Shown in pieces: positions 55,258-63,078 of a stretch of DNA of 64,000 nucleotides. This stretch comes from Pseudomonadota bacterium. Lineage in GTDB: Bacteria; Pseudomonadota; Gammaproteobacteria; Burkholderiales; Burkholderiaceae_C. Positions within the stretch are counted from its first letter, which is position 1. Every line of letters starts with the position of its first letter. The stretch lies in NCBI GenBank assembly GCA_021846965.1, contig JAJZWA010000013.1, forward strand, positions 1-64,000. Direction: 5' to 3'. The position numbers were made by a program, and so were the translations under genes. A model generated the notes under the pieces. The model was not told where the DNA came from. It ran no database searches and saw only the letters and a list, made by a program, of their open reading frames with translations.

Positions 55258-55749
55258 TCAGCCCTGGCCGAAGTTGTCGGGCATGAGCACGGCGACCACC
55301 TCGCCGCGCGCCGTGGCCACTCCGCCGGCGTAGACCGTGGACTCCACGATCACCTTGCGGCCGCGGATCTCCCGCGCCTTGCCACGCACCACCAGCGCCT
55401 CGCCCAGGGGCGTGGGGCGCAGATAGTCCACGTGCAGCGAGCCGGTGACGAAGCGCGGCGGCGTCCTGGCGCCGGGGCCGAGCAGGGGCTGCTGGCTGGC
55501 CGCCGCCATGGCCGCGGCGGCGGTCGCGGTGGAATGACAGTCGATCAACGAGGCGATCACGCCGCCGTACACGAAACCGGGCACCGCGATGTGGCTGGCG
55601 TCGGGGGTGAATTCCGAGACCGTCTGCTCGCCGTCCTGGAACGTGCGGATGTGGTGGCCGTGCTCGTTGAGCCGACCGCAGCCGTAGCAATGCGCCAGGT
55701 GCTCGGGGTAGAGATCCTGGATCGCTGGGGTTGGCGTGTCGTCGGGCAT
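55258..55749 (-). CDS. PaaI-type hotdog-fold thioesterase
   Basis: A 163-residue hotdog protein. It starts MPDDTPTPAIQDLYPEH and has a CYGCGRLNEHGHHIRTF segment typical of the PaaI subgroup with N-terminal cysteines. GFVYGGVIASLIDCHSTATA (catalytic Asp region) and VTGSLHVDYLRPTPLGEALVV complete the fold. Such proteins hydrolyse short or aromatic acyl-CoA thioesters. The ATG at 55749 was preferred to the longer frame from 55890. It precedes the diguanylate cyclase gene on the same strand by 10 bp, and a functional link is not evident. Confidence 0.87.
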   Translation of the reverse strand: MPDDTPTPAIQDLYPEHLAHCYGCGRLNEHGHHIRTFQDGEQTVSEFTPDASHIAVPGFVYGGVIASLIDCHSTATAAAAMAAASQQPLLGPGARTPPRFVTGSLHVDYLRPTPLGEALVVRGKAREIRGRKVIVESTVYAGGVATARGEVVAVLMPDNFGQG

Positions 55750-55891
55750 GGCGTGGGGCGGACAGGGCGTGCAGGAATGCACGCACGCAAGTGTATGCAG
55801 CCGGGGGCCAAGACGGCAATCGGGCGGACCTTGCAGGCGACGGGGCTGTTGCGCCGGCTCAGATCCCCGGTCGCGGGCCGGGCCGTGCACC

Positions 55892-57049
55892 TCAGGCCGG
55901 GGTCCGCGGCGGCTCCTCGAACAGGGCCCGGCGGTCGATGCGCGAGACGTCGTCGAGCCCGCAGAAGGCCATGGTCAGGTCGAGCTCGTTGCGGATCAGC
56001 TCCAGGCAGCGGGTCACCCCGGCCTCGCCCATGGCGCCCAGGCCGTACAGGAAGGCGCGCCCGATGAGGGTGCCACGCGCGCCCAGGGCCAGGGCCTTGA
56101 ACACGTCCTGGCCGCTGCGGATGCCGCCGTCCAGCCAGACCTCCGTGCGGCGGCCGACCGCCTCGACGACGGCCGGCAGGGCGGCGATGGAGCTGGGCGC
56201 CCCGTCGAGCTGTCGCCCGCCGTGGTTGGACACGATCAGCGCATCGGCCCCACTGTCGGCGGCCAGGCGCGCGTCCTCGGCGTCGAGCACGCCCTTGACG
56301 ATGAGCTTGCCGCCCCACAGGCGCTTGATCCACTCCACGTCCTTCCAGCTCAGGCTCGGGTCGAACTGCTGGCTGGTCCACGACGACAGCGAGCTGAGGT
56401 CCGACACCCCGGTGGCATGCCCGACGATGTTTCCGAAGGTCCGCCGCGGCGTGCGGGCCATGCCCATCACCCAGCGCGGCTTGGTCGCCAGGTTCAGCAG
56501 GTTGCGCAGGGTCGGCTTGGGCGGCGCCGACAGCCCGTTCTTGAGGTCCTTGTGGCGCTGCCCCAGGATCTGCAGGTCCAGCGTGAGCATCAGGGCCGAG
56601 CAGCGTGCCGCCCGGGCGCGCTCGATCAGGCGCTCGATGAAGGCGCGGTCGCGCATGACGTACAGCTGGAACCAGAACGGCGCCCGCGTGTGCGCGGCGA
56701 TGTCCTCGATGGAGCAGATGCTCATGGTCGACAGCGTGAAGGGCACGCCGAAGGCCTCGGCGGCACGCGCGGCGAGGATCTCGCCGTCGGCATGCTGCAT
56801 GCCCGTCAGGCCGGTCGGGGCCAGCGCCACCGGCATGGCCACGTCCTGGCCCAGCATGTGCGAGCGCACGCTGCGCCGCTCGATGTCCACGGCCACGCGC
56901 TGGCGCAGCCGGATGCGCTGGAAATCCTGTTCGTTGGCGCGGTAGGTGCTTTCGGTCCACGAGCCCGAATCCGCATAGTCGTAGAACATGCGCGGAACGC
57001 GCTTGCGCGCCAGCAGGCGCAGGTCTTCGACGCAGGTGATGACGCTCAT
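55892..57049 (-). CDS. lldD: FMN-dependent L-lactate dehydrogenase
   Basis: A 385-residue flavoenzyme of the alpha-hydroxyacid oxidase family, membrane-associated and feeding electrons from L-lactate to the quinone pool. Motifs are RVPRMFYDYADSGSWTE (FMN contact), VALAPTGLTGMQHADGE, FWFQLYVMRDR and the catalytic-base motif SNHGGRQLDGAPSS. WLDGGIRSGQDVFKALALGA binds FMN phosphate. The ATG at 57049 matches the family N-terminus. Glycolate or another 2-hydroxy acid is possible, but the sequence pattern favours LldD. It is divergent from a CBS protein. Confidence 0.93.
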   Translation of the reverse strand: MSVITCVEDLRLLARKRVPRMFYDYADSGSWTESTYRANEQDFQRIRLRQRVAVDIERRSVRSHMLGQDVAMPVALAPTGLTGMQHADGEILAARAAEAFGVPFTLSTMSICSIEDIAAHTRAPFWFQLYVMRDRAFIERLIERARAARCSALMLTLDLQILGQRHKDLKNGLSAPPKPTLRNLLNLATKPRWVMGMARTPRRTFGNIVGHATGVSDLSSLSSWTSQQFDPSLSWKDVEWIKRLWGGKLIVKGVLDAEDARLAADSGADALIVSNHGGRQLDGAPSSIAALPAVVEAVGRRTEVWLDGGIRSGQDVFKALALGARGTLIGRAFLYGLGAMGEAGVTRCLELIRNELDLTMAFCGLDDVSRIDRRALFEEPPRTPA

Positions 57050-57334
57050 CCGTGGCTCCGTGGAACCCGGCGCCGGGGCCGGGAATGCATGCGCGGGTCG
57101 TTGATGCCTCGCTACGTTGCACTGTAGCAGCGAGGCGGGGCGGCGCGACACAGGTCCGCCCTGGTCCGGGCCCATGCTGCGACGCAATAGGAATGCTCCT
57201 TTCGCCAGCAGGGCTGCCAAGTGCGGTTACAACCCCTGTCCCGGCTTGGTCCTAAAGTGCTCCTTCGCTGGCGCGCTCCGCGTTCCCTGCGCTCGCGGGG
57301 ACGGGGCGCCCAGGCATCCTGGGAGTCGCACAAC
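57050..57334. promoter_or_regulatory. Divergent lldD/CBS-protein spacer with an inverted repeat
   Basis: 285 bp without a gene. A dyad GCCTCGCTAC (57106-57115) pairs with GTAGC-AGCGAGGC (57124-57136, three-base bulge), about 57 bp upstream of lldD. It could be an operator or a hairpin. A CCTAAAGTG element (about 57252-57260) also occurs in the fds promoter region, probably by chance. Confidence 0.4.
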
Positions 57335-57922
57335 ATGAGTTCGTATCGCACGCTGCGTCTGCATTCGCTGCCCGCCCATGCCCATGTCGGCGAGCCCGAG
57401 GCCCTGCGGCCCGAGGGCATCACGATGGACCGGCCGGCGCCCGATGCCATGACCGACCTGCGGCGCGTGGCGGCGGTGGCGATCCATCCCGACGCCACGC
57501 TGGAGGCTGCGCAGCAGCGCATGGTGCATGCGCGGGTGCGCATGCTGCTGGTCACCGACCCGGCCGGCGAGCTGCTGGGCCTGATCACCGCGCGCGACCT
57601 GATGGGCGAGGCGCCGATCCGCGCCGCGGTGGAGGACGGCGTGGCGCGCGACCAGCTCGCGGTGCGCCGGGTGATGGTGCCGCGCGAGCGCATCCAGGTG
57701 CTCGACTGGAACGACGTGCAGCACGCCAGCATCGGGGACATGGTCCACACGCTGCGCGAAAGCGGGCGCCAGCATGCCCTGGTGGTGCAGCAGGGCAAGC
57801 CGCCGCGGGTCTGCGGGATCTTCTCGGCCACGCACATCGGGCGCCTGCTGGGCGTGCCCATCGAGGCCAGCGACAAGCCGCAGAGCTTCGCCGAGGTCGA
57901 GCACCTGCTCGCGGCCACCTGA
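57335..57922 (+). CDS. CBS-domain pair protein
   Basis: A 195-residue cytoplasmic protein. A divergent N-terminus (residues 1-40) is followed by two CBS motifs: VAAVAIHPDATLEAAQQRMV with RMLLVTDPAGELLGLITARD, and VMVPRERIQVLDWNDVQHAS with QHALVVQQGKPPRVCGIF. CBS pairs bind adenine nucleotides and sense energy state. Here no effector domain is fused, so a partner is presumed. The ATG at 57335 follows GGGAG, and earlier in-frame codons from 57221 look non-coding. The gene ends inside an 11-bp tandem repeat. Confidence 0.85.
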   Translation: MSSYRTLRLHSLPAHAHVGEPEALRPEGITMDRPAPDAMTDLRRVAAVAIHPDATLEAAQQRMVHARVRMLLVTDPAGELLGLITARDLMGEAPIRAAVEDGVARDQLAVRRVMVPRERIQVLDWNDVQHASIGDMVHTLRESGRQHALVVQQGKPPRVCGIFSATHIGRLLGVPIEASDKPQSFAEVEHLLAAT

Positions 57923-57969
57923 GGCCCACCTGAGTCCCACCTGAGGCCCACCTGAGGCCCACCTGGGGC
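57915..57969 (+). repeat. Five tandem copies of an 11-bp unit (CCACCTGAGGC)
   Basis: CCACCTGAGGC repeats at 57915, 57926, 57937, 57948 and 57959. Copy 2 has one substitution (GAGTC) and copy 5 one (GGGGC). The stop codon of the CBS gene is inside copy 1, and TGA recurs in each frame-shifted copy. Confidence 0.95.
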
Positions 57970-58025
57970 CAGGGTCGGCCGAGCGGCCTGCGCGGCCCGC
58001 CCGGGAATTCGGCCCGGGCAGGCCC

Positions 58026-59027
58026 TCAGCCCTCGGCCCCGGGTTCCGGCCAGGGGTACAGGCCCCGCACGCGCGCCATGAGTCGTGTCAGCCCGAACAC
58101 GGCATCGATGGTCGGCGTGGGCAGATCCATGCGCCGCGCGAGTTCCTGCACGGCGCCGACGATGCCGTCGAGTTCCAGCGCGCGGGAGGCTTCCAGGTCC
58201 TGCAGCATCGAGGTCTTGAACGCGCCGAGGCGCACGGTGATCTTGTTGCGCTCCTCCGGGGTCTGCTCGATCGGGCAGCCCAGTCGCGCGCCCAGTTCGC
58301 GCGCCTCGCGCATGGCGTTGTTGCAAAAGGCCAGGACCAGCGGGTCGCCCAGCATCTGTTCGATGGTCGCTCCAGTCAGGGCCGACACCGGATTCATGGT
58401 CAGGTTGCCCCACAGCTTGTACCAGATGTCGCGGCGCACGTCGTCGGAATGCACCGCGTCGAAACCCGCCTGCTGCATCAGCGCGCACACCCGTTCGGCG
58501 CGCGGGCTGTGGCCGCCGCCGGGCTCTCCGATGATCAGGCGCGCCGGGCCGCGATGAAGGGCCAGGCCGGGCTCGGGTACCGAGGTGGTGGCGTGCACCA
58601 CGCAGCCGAGCACGCGACGCAGTTCGATCGCCGCCGCGATGCGCCCCCCGGGGTCCACGCTGCGCAGGGGCGTGGGGTCCAGCCCCGGGTGCGCGGCACA
58701 GAACCACCAGGGCACGCCGTTCATGGCCGGCATCACGATGGTGTGCTCGCCCAGCAGCGGTGCCAGCCCCTGGGCCACGTCGCGCAGGGCCGGACCCTTG
58801 ACGGCCACGATCACCAGATCCTGCTCGCCGATGTCCTCGGCACGCTCGAAGGCGCGCGCGGGCGCCCTCAGGACCTCACCGGCGGTATCGGCGCGCCAGC
58901 CGTGTTCGCGCAGCGCGCGCAAGGTCTCTCCACGGGCCAGCACTGCCGGCCGGCAGTCGGTGCGGGCGGCCAGCCGCGCCCCGATCAGCCCGCCGATCGC
59001 CCCGGCGCCGATGATGCAGACTCTCAT
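58026..59027 (-). CDS. 2-dehydropantoate 2-reductase family protein (PanE-like), first copy
   Basis: A 333-residue NADPH-dependent ketopantoate reductase-like protein. Rossmann motif CIIGAGAIGGLIGARLA, NADP loop DLVIVAVKGPAL, PAMNGVPWWF, the catalytic-lysine region DDVRRDIWYKLWGNLTMNPV and the acidic residue in ALELDGIVGAVQELARR are present. It carries a longer C-terminal domain than E. coli PanE. True PanE or a related 2-keto acid reductase are both possible. The ATG at 59027 begins at the Rossmann strand. It is convergent with the CBS gene. Confidence 0.9.
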   Translation of the reverse strand: MRVCIIGAGAIGGLIGARLAARTDCRPAVLARGETLRALREHGWRADTAGEVLRAPARAFERAEDIGEQDLVIVAVKGPALRDVAQGLAPLLGEHTIVMPAMNGVPWWFCAAHPGLDPTPLRSVDPGGRIAAAIELRRVLGCVVHATTSVPEPGLALHRGPARLIIGEPGGGHSPRAERVCALMQQAGFDAVHSDDVRRDIWYKLWGNLTMNPVSALTGATIEQMLGDPLVLAFCNNAMREARELGARLGCPIEQTPEERNKITVRLGAFKTSMLQDLEASRALELDGIVGAVQELARRMDLPTPTIDAVFGLTRLMARVRGLYPWPEPGAEG

Positions 59028-59191
59028 CCCTGAGCTCCTGGTCCTTCCCGGTACGCACCGGGCAAGCGGGCATCTTAGTGGCCCGTCCCGCCGGTGCCCG
59101 TCAGGGCTTCGTGAGTCCCCGGCCCCGGCCCGGAATGTTCGACGGCCTGCTACGCTGAAGCGTTGTCGAACCGATTCCCGCTGCCTCCGCG

Positions 59192-60085
59192 ATGCACGAC
59201 GCACTGCTGTTGTTTCCCGATTTCGCGCTGATCGCTCTGGGCTATGCGCTGATGCATCTGACGCCGCTGGGGCGCGAGGTGTGGAGCGGGGTCGAGCGCC
59301 TGGTGTATTACGTGCTGTTCCCGGCCTTGCTCTTTTCCACCAGCGTGGGCGCCTCCTACACCCTGGCCTCGGCCTCGGCCCTGGTGCTGGCGGGCGTGGG
59401 CGCGCTGCTGGTGGGCATCGCGCTGGCGTGGGCCGCGCACTGGCTGGGCGCCGACCCGGTGCGAACCGCCAGCGGCATGCAGTGCGCGTTTCGCTTCAAT
59501 TCCTACATCGTGCTCGCGGTGGCCGCCAGCATCGGCGGTGCTCCGATGGTGTCGATGGTCGGGGTGCTGATCGCCATCGGCGTGCCGCTGTGCAATGCCG
59601 CGGCGGTCTGGGCCTTGTCGCGCCACGGCGGGCGCAGCCTGTGGCGCGAGCTGCTGCGCAACCCCTTGCTCATGTCCACCGCGGCGGGACTGGTGCTGCA
59701 CGCGGCCGGCCTGCGCCTGCCCCAGCTGGTGCAGCCGGTCTTCGACCGCCTGGGCGGCGCGTCCATCGCGCTGGGTCTGCTGACGGTGGGTGCGGGCCTG
59801 CGCCTGCAGGGCCTGCATCGGGACTGGGCCTTGTCGGGCTGGCTGCTGGCCATTCGCCACCTGCTGGTGCCGCTGGCCGCCTGGGGCCTGGCGCGGGCCC
59901 TGGGACTGGACGGCACCCACCTGCTGGCGCTGCTCGTGTTCACGGCGGTGCCGACGGCGTCCAGTGCCTACGTGCTGGCCATGCGCATGGGGGGCGACGG
60001 CCCCTACGTGGCGGGACTGGTGTCCCTGTCCACCCTGCTCGGGGCGGTGTCGCTGCCGCTGTTCCTCATGCTGGCCTCACGCTGA
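59192..60085 (+). CDS. AEC-family auxin-efflux-type transporter
   Basis: A 297-residue inner-membrane permease with ten hydrophobic segments, including LVYYVLFPALLFSTSVGAS, ALVLAGVGALLVGIALAWAA, FRFNSYIVLAVAASIGGAPM, LLRNPLLMSTAAGLVLHAAG and LLALLVFTAVPTASSAYVLA. The NPLLMSTAAG and VPTASSAYVLAMRMGGD motifs are typical of AEC (malate/organic acid, auxin carrier-like) transporters. The substrate is not readable. The ATG at 59192 was chosen by family N-terminus. Its stop overlaps the convergent reductase gene by nine bases. Confidence 0.88.
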   Translation: MHDALLLFPDFALIALGYALMHLTPLGREVWSGVERLVYYVLFPALLFSTSVGASYTLASASALVLAGVGALLVGIALAWAAHWLGADPVRTASGMQCAFRFNSYIVLAVAASIGGAPMVSMVGVLIAIGVPLCNAAAVWALSRHGGRSLWRELLRNPLLMSTAAGLVLHAAGLRLPQLVQPVFDRLGGASIALGLLTVGAGLRLQGLHRDWALSGWLLAIRHLLVPLAAWGLARALGLDGTHLLALLVFTAVPTASSAYVLAMRMGGDGPYVAGLVSLSTLLGAVSLPLFLMLASR

Positions 60086-61027
60086 GGCGCGAGCCGCCTC
60101 GGCCAGCTTGACCAGCGCGTACAGGCTCTGGTTGGCCGGGGTCGGGATGCCCAACGCGGCGCCGCGACGCACGATCAGGCCGTTGAGATCGTCGATTTCC
60201 GTGGGTTTTCCGCGCGCCAGATCCTGCGCGGTGGACGAGAGCTGGCCGGGCATGCTGCGCGCGATGTGCTCGACCGAGGCGCGGGCCGCCTTCGCGTCGA
60301 GCGCATGCCCGCTGGCCCGCGCCACCTGCAGCACTTCGTCTACCAGGGTTTGCTGCAATTCGCGGATGGGCAGCAGTGCCGCCATCGGCCCGTAGGCCTG
60401 CTGGGTCAGCGCGGAGATCGCGTTGTAGGCGCAATTGACCAGCAGCTTGGCCCAGAGCTCATCCATCACCGCGTCGGACACCCGCACCGGCACGCCGGCA
60501 CTGCCGAACCAGCCGACGATGTCCTGCAGGCGCTGGCGCAGCCCGGGGTCGGCGGCTTCGCCCGGCGTGGCCGGGCCGATCACCAGTTCCCCGCGCCCGT
60601 AATGCCGCACCTCGCCGGGCGCCGGCATCGCCGTGGCCACGTAGACCGCGGTGGGCACGACCGGCTGGCGCAGGTGGCGGGCGATCGCGGCGGGGTTCTC
60701 CACTCCGTTCTGCAGGCTCATCACCAGGGCCCCGGGCTCGAGCAGTGGTGCCATGCGCCGCGCCAGCTCCTCGGTGTCGCGGGACTTCACGCACAGCAGC
60801 ACCAGATCGGCGCCACGTACCGCTTCCAGTTCGGTGGTCGCCGGAGTTCGCACGGTGAATTCCGAATCCGTTCTACGGACCTTCAAGCCGAAGCTTTCGA
60901 TGGCATGGACATGTTCGGCGCGCCCGACCAGGGTGACGGCATGGCCCGCACGCGCGAGCATGGCGCCGAAATAGCTGCCGACCGACCCGGCGCCGACAAC
61001 GGTGATGCGTGGATGCATGGAATTCAT
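60077..61027 (-). CDS. 2-dehydropantoate 2-reductase family protein (PanE-like), second copy
   Basis: A 316-residue PanE-family protein. Rossmann motif ITVVGAGSVGSYFGAMLARA, LVLLCVKSRDTEELARRM, MSLQNGVENPAAIA, the catalytic-Lys region VMDELWAKLLVNCAYNAISA and PTEIDDLNGLIVRRGAALGI (acidic substrate residue) are all present. It is closer to classical PanE than the copy at 58026. The start at 61027 (MNSMHP) could instead be the ATG at 61018. With the AEC gene between them, the two copies bracket a transporter. It overlaps the AEC stop by nine bases. Confidence 0.92.
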   Translation of the reverse strand: MNSMHPRITVVGAGSVGSYFGAMLARAGHAVTLVGRAEHVHAIESFGLKVRRTDSEFTVRTPATTELEAVRGADLVLLCVKSRDTEELARRMAPLLEPGALVMSLQNGVENPAAIARHLRQPVVPTAVYVATAMPAPGEVRHYGRGELVIGPATPGEAADPGLRQRLQDIVGWFGSAGVPVRVSDAVMDELWAKLLVNCAYNAISALTQQAYGPMAALLPIRELQQTLVDEVLQVARASGHALDAKAARASVEHIARSMPGQLSSTAQDLARGKPTEIDDLNGLIVRRGAALGIPTPANQSLYALVKLAEAARASA

Positions 61028-61293
61028 GAGCAGTGTTCGACACGAGCTGGGCCAGCGACAATCTAGCCGAATCGCCGTGGGCTTGCAGCCCGCCCGCCTC
61101 GCGGCCTGCCCGGCCCGGCGCGCGCGGAACAAGCGACAAGGTGCAACAAAGGAAACCGGGCAATACACGGGCTCGCTTGTCACGAGCCTTGCATCTTGGC
61201 TTCGAACAATCGCCACCGGCCCTCGCATGGCAGCCGCGCAGGAAGCGGCGCCGGCGGGGTTCCTGCCTCGTTTCGCTTCAGGGAGCCTTCCAC
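61028..61293. promoter_or_regulatory. Divergent PanE-like/phosphoesterase spacer with hairpin and possible Pho box
   Basis: 266 bp without a gene. GGCTCG (61170-61175) pairs with CGAGCC (61183-61188). Overlapping it, TTGTCAC-gagc-CTTGCAT (61177-61194) has the 11-bp period and partial match (5 of 7 in each half) of a PhoB box, 100 bp before the phosphatase gene. Confidence 0.35.
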
Positions 61294-63078
61294 ATGCTGC
61301 GCAAGACCTTGCTCGCCACTGCCGTGATCGCCGCCGCGATCGGGGCTGGCGCCTCCGCCTCCATGGCGAGCGCCTCGCCCTTCCACCGCGGCGACGACCA
61401 CGACCGCGACCACCACCACTTCGGCCTTCGTGCCGAGGCGTACCCGACGGCCACGCCGATCAAGCACATCGTGGTGCTGTTCAACGAAAACGTGTCCTTC
61501 GACCATTATTTCGCCACCTACCCGAAGGCGACGAACCCGGGCGGCGAGACGCCCTTCCACGCGCGTCGCGGAACCCCCGCGGTCAACGGCCTGGACGCCG
61601 CGCTGCTCAGCAACAACCCCAACTACACCAACCCCGCCAACGAAAGTGGCGCGGCCAATCCCTTCCGGCTCGATCCCAGCCAGGCCGCGACCGCCGACCA
61701 GAACCACGCCTACACGCCCGAGCAGTTGGCCTACGACGGCGGCAAGGCCGATCTGTTTCCCAAGTACACCGGGCGCGGCACGACCGGCGTGGTCGGAGCC
61801 TTCGGCACCAACGGCCAGGTCATGGGTTACTACGACGGCAACACCGTGACGGCGCTGTGGAACTACGCGCAGCATTTCGCGATGAGCGACGACGCCTACA
61901 CCGACACCTACGGTCCGTCCACGCCCGGCGCGCTGGAAGTCGTCTCGGGCCAGACCGACGGCGTGACCCTGGTGAAGACGACCAAGCAGCCCTTCACGCT
62001 GGCCGCGGGTTCCTACTACATCCGTGACGGCGCCGGCGGCTATGCGCTGATCAGCGATGTCGATCCCGCCTACGACCTGTGCTCCAGTCCCACCGACCAG
62101 ATCCTCATGCAGGGTCGCAACATCGGCGACCTGCTCAACGCCCGCGACATCTCCTGGGGCGGTTTCATGGGCGGCTTCAACCTGAGCACCGTCAACGCCA
62201 ACGGCACCACCGGCTGCAAGCGCAGCTCGACCTCGAGCTACACCGGCACCACCGCCGACTACATCCCGCACCACAACTGGTTCCAGTACTTCCCCTCGAC
62301 GGCCAACCCGACGCACGCGCGTCCGTCGTCGGTGCAGGCGATCGGCCACACCGACGAGCCGGGCACGCGCACGCCCGATCCGGCGAACCACGAGTACGGC
62401 CTGAACGACTTCTTCGCGGCGGTCAAGGCGGGCAATTTCCCGGCCGTCAGTTTCCTGAAGGCGCCGGCCTTCCAGGACGCCCACGCCGGGTACTCCGATC
62501 CGCTGGACGAGCAGGCCTTCGTGGCCAAGGTGGTGAATTTCCTGGAGCAGCAGCCCCAATGGAAGGACACCGCGGTGATCGTCACCTATGACGACTCGGA
62601 TGGCTGGTACGACCATGCCTTCGCCACGCCGACCAACCCGTCCTTCGACTCGCAGGCCGACCAGCTCAACGGTCCCGGCGAGTGCGGCAGGGGCACGCCG
62701 ATGCCGGGCCTGAAGGGCAAGCCGGTCAATGGCCGTTGCGGTCCCGGCACGCGCATTCCCTTCCTCGTCATCTCGCCCTGGGCCAAGACCAACTACGTGA
62801 GCCACCAGCGCATCTCGCTGGCCTCGGTGACCCGTTTCATCGAGGACAACTGGCTGCACGGCGAGCGTCTGGGCGGCGGCTCCTTCGACGCCACCACCGG
62901 CAGCATCATGAACATGTTCCGCTTCGCCGGCGACCACGATGGCGACGACCGTGGCCGGCAGCATCGCGACTGGCACGGTCACGGCGGCCGTGGGGATGCC
63001 CGGCTGTTCCTGGATCCGACCACCGGCGCCGTGCTGCGCCGTGCGCCGGCCGGCAGCAACTCGCCGAGCTCCAGCTGA
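61294..63078 (+). CDS. Secreted phosphoesterase, AcpA/phospholipase C superfamily
   Basis: A 594-residue exported hydrolase. A signal peptide (LRKTLLATAVIAAAIGAGAS) is followed by a His/Asp-rich segment (GDDHDRDHHHFG). The phosphoesterase domain (PF04185-like) has IKHIVVLFNENVSFDHYF (metal ligands), the nucleophile region TDTYGPSTPGALEVVSG and VIVTYDDSDGWYDHAF (metal-binding Asp/His). It ends with another His/Asp-rich tail (GDHDGDDRGRQHRDWHGHGG) and LDPTTGAVLRR. Members include respiratory-burst-inhibiting acid phosphatases and phospholipase C, and the substrate here is open. The ATG at 61294 has GGGAG upstream. It overlaps the next gene by one base. Confidence 0.9.
   Translation: MLRKTLLATAVIAAAIGAGASASMASASPFHRGDDHDRDHHHFGLRAEAYPTATPIKHIVVLFNENVSFDHYFATYPKATNPGGETPFHARRGTPAVNGLDAALLSNNPNYTNPANESGAANPFRLDPSQAATADQNHAYTPEQLAYDGGKADLFPKYTGRGTTGVVGAFGTNGQVMGYYDGNTVTALWNYAQHFAMSDDAYTDTYGPSTPGALEVVSGQTDGVTLVKTTKQPFTLAAGSYYIRDGAGGYALISDVDPAYDLCSSPTDQILMQGRNIGDLLNARDISWGGFMGGFNLSTVNANGTTGCKRSSTSSYTGTTADYIPHHNWFQYFPSTANPTHARPSSVQAIGHTDEPGTRTPDPANHEYGLNDFFAAVKAGNFPAVSFLKAPAFQDAHAGYSDPLDEQAFVAKVVNFLEQQPQWKDTAVIVTYDDSDGWYDHAFATPTNPSFDSQADQLNGPGECGRGTPMPGLKGKPVNGRCGPGTRIPFLVISPWAKTNYVSHQRISLASVTRFIEDNWLHGERLGGGSFDATTGSIMNMFRFAGDHDGDDRGRQHRDWHGHGGRGDARLFLDPTTGAVLRRAPAGSNSPSSS

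Noticed and set aside
57915-57969. CRISPR or attachment site
   Set aside because: The 11-bp units are directly adjacent with no spacers, and no integrase or tRNA is nearby.
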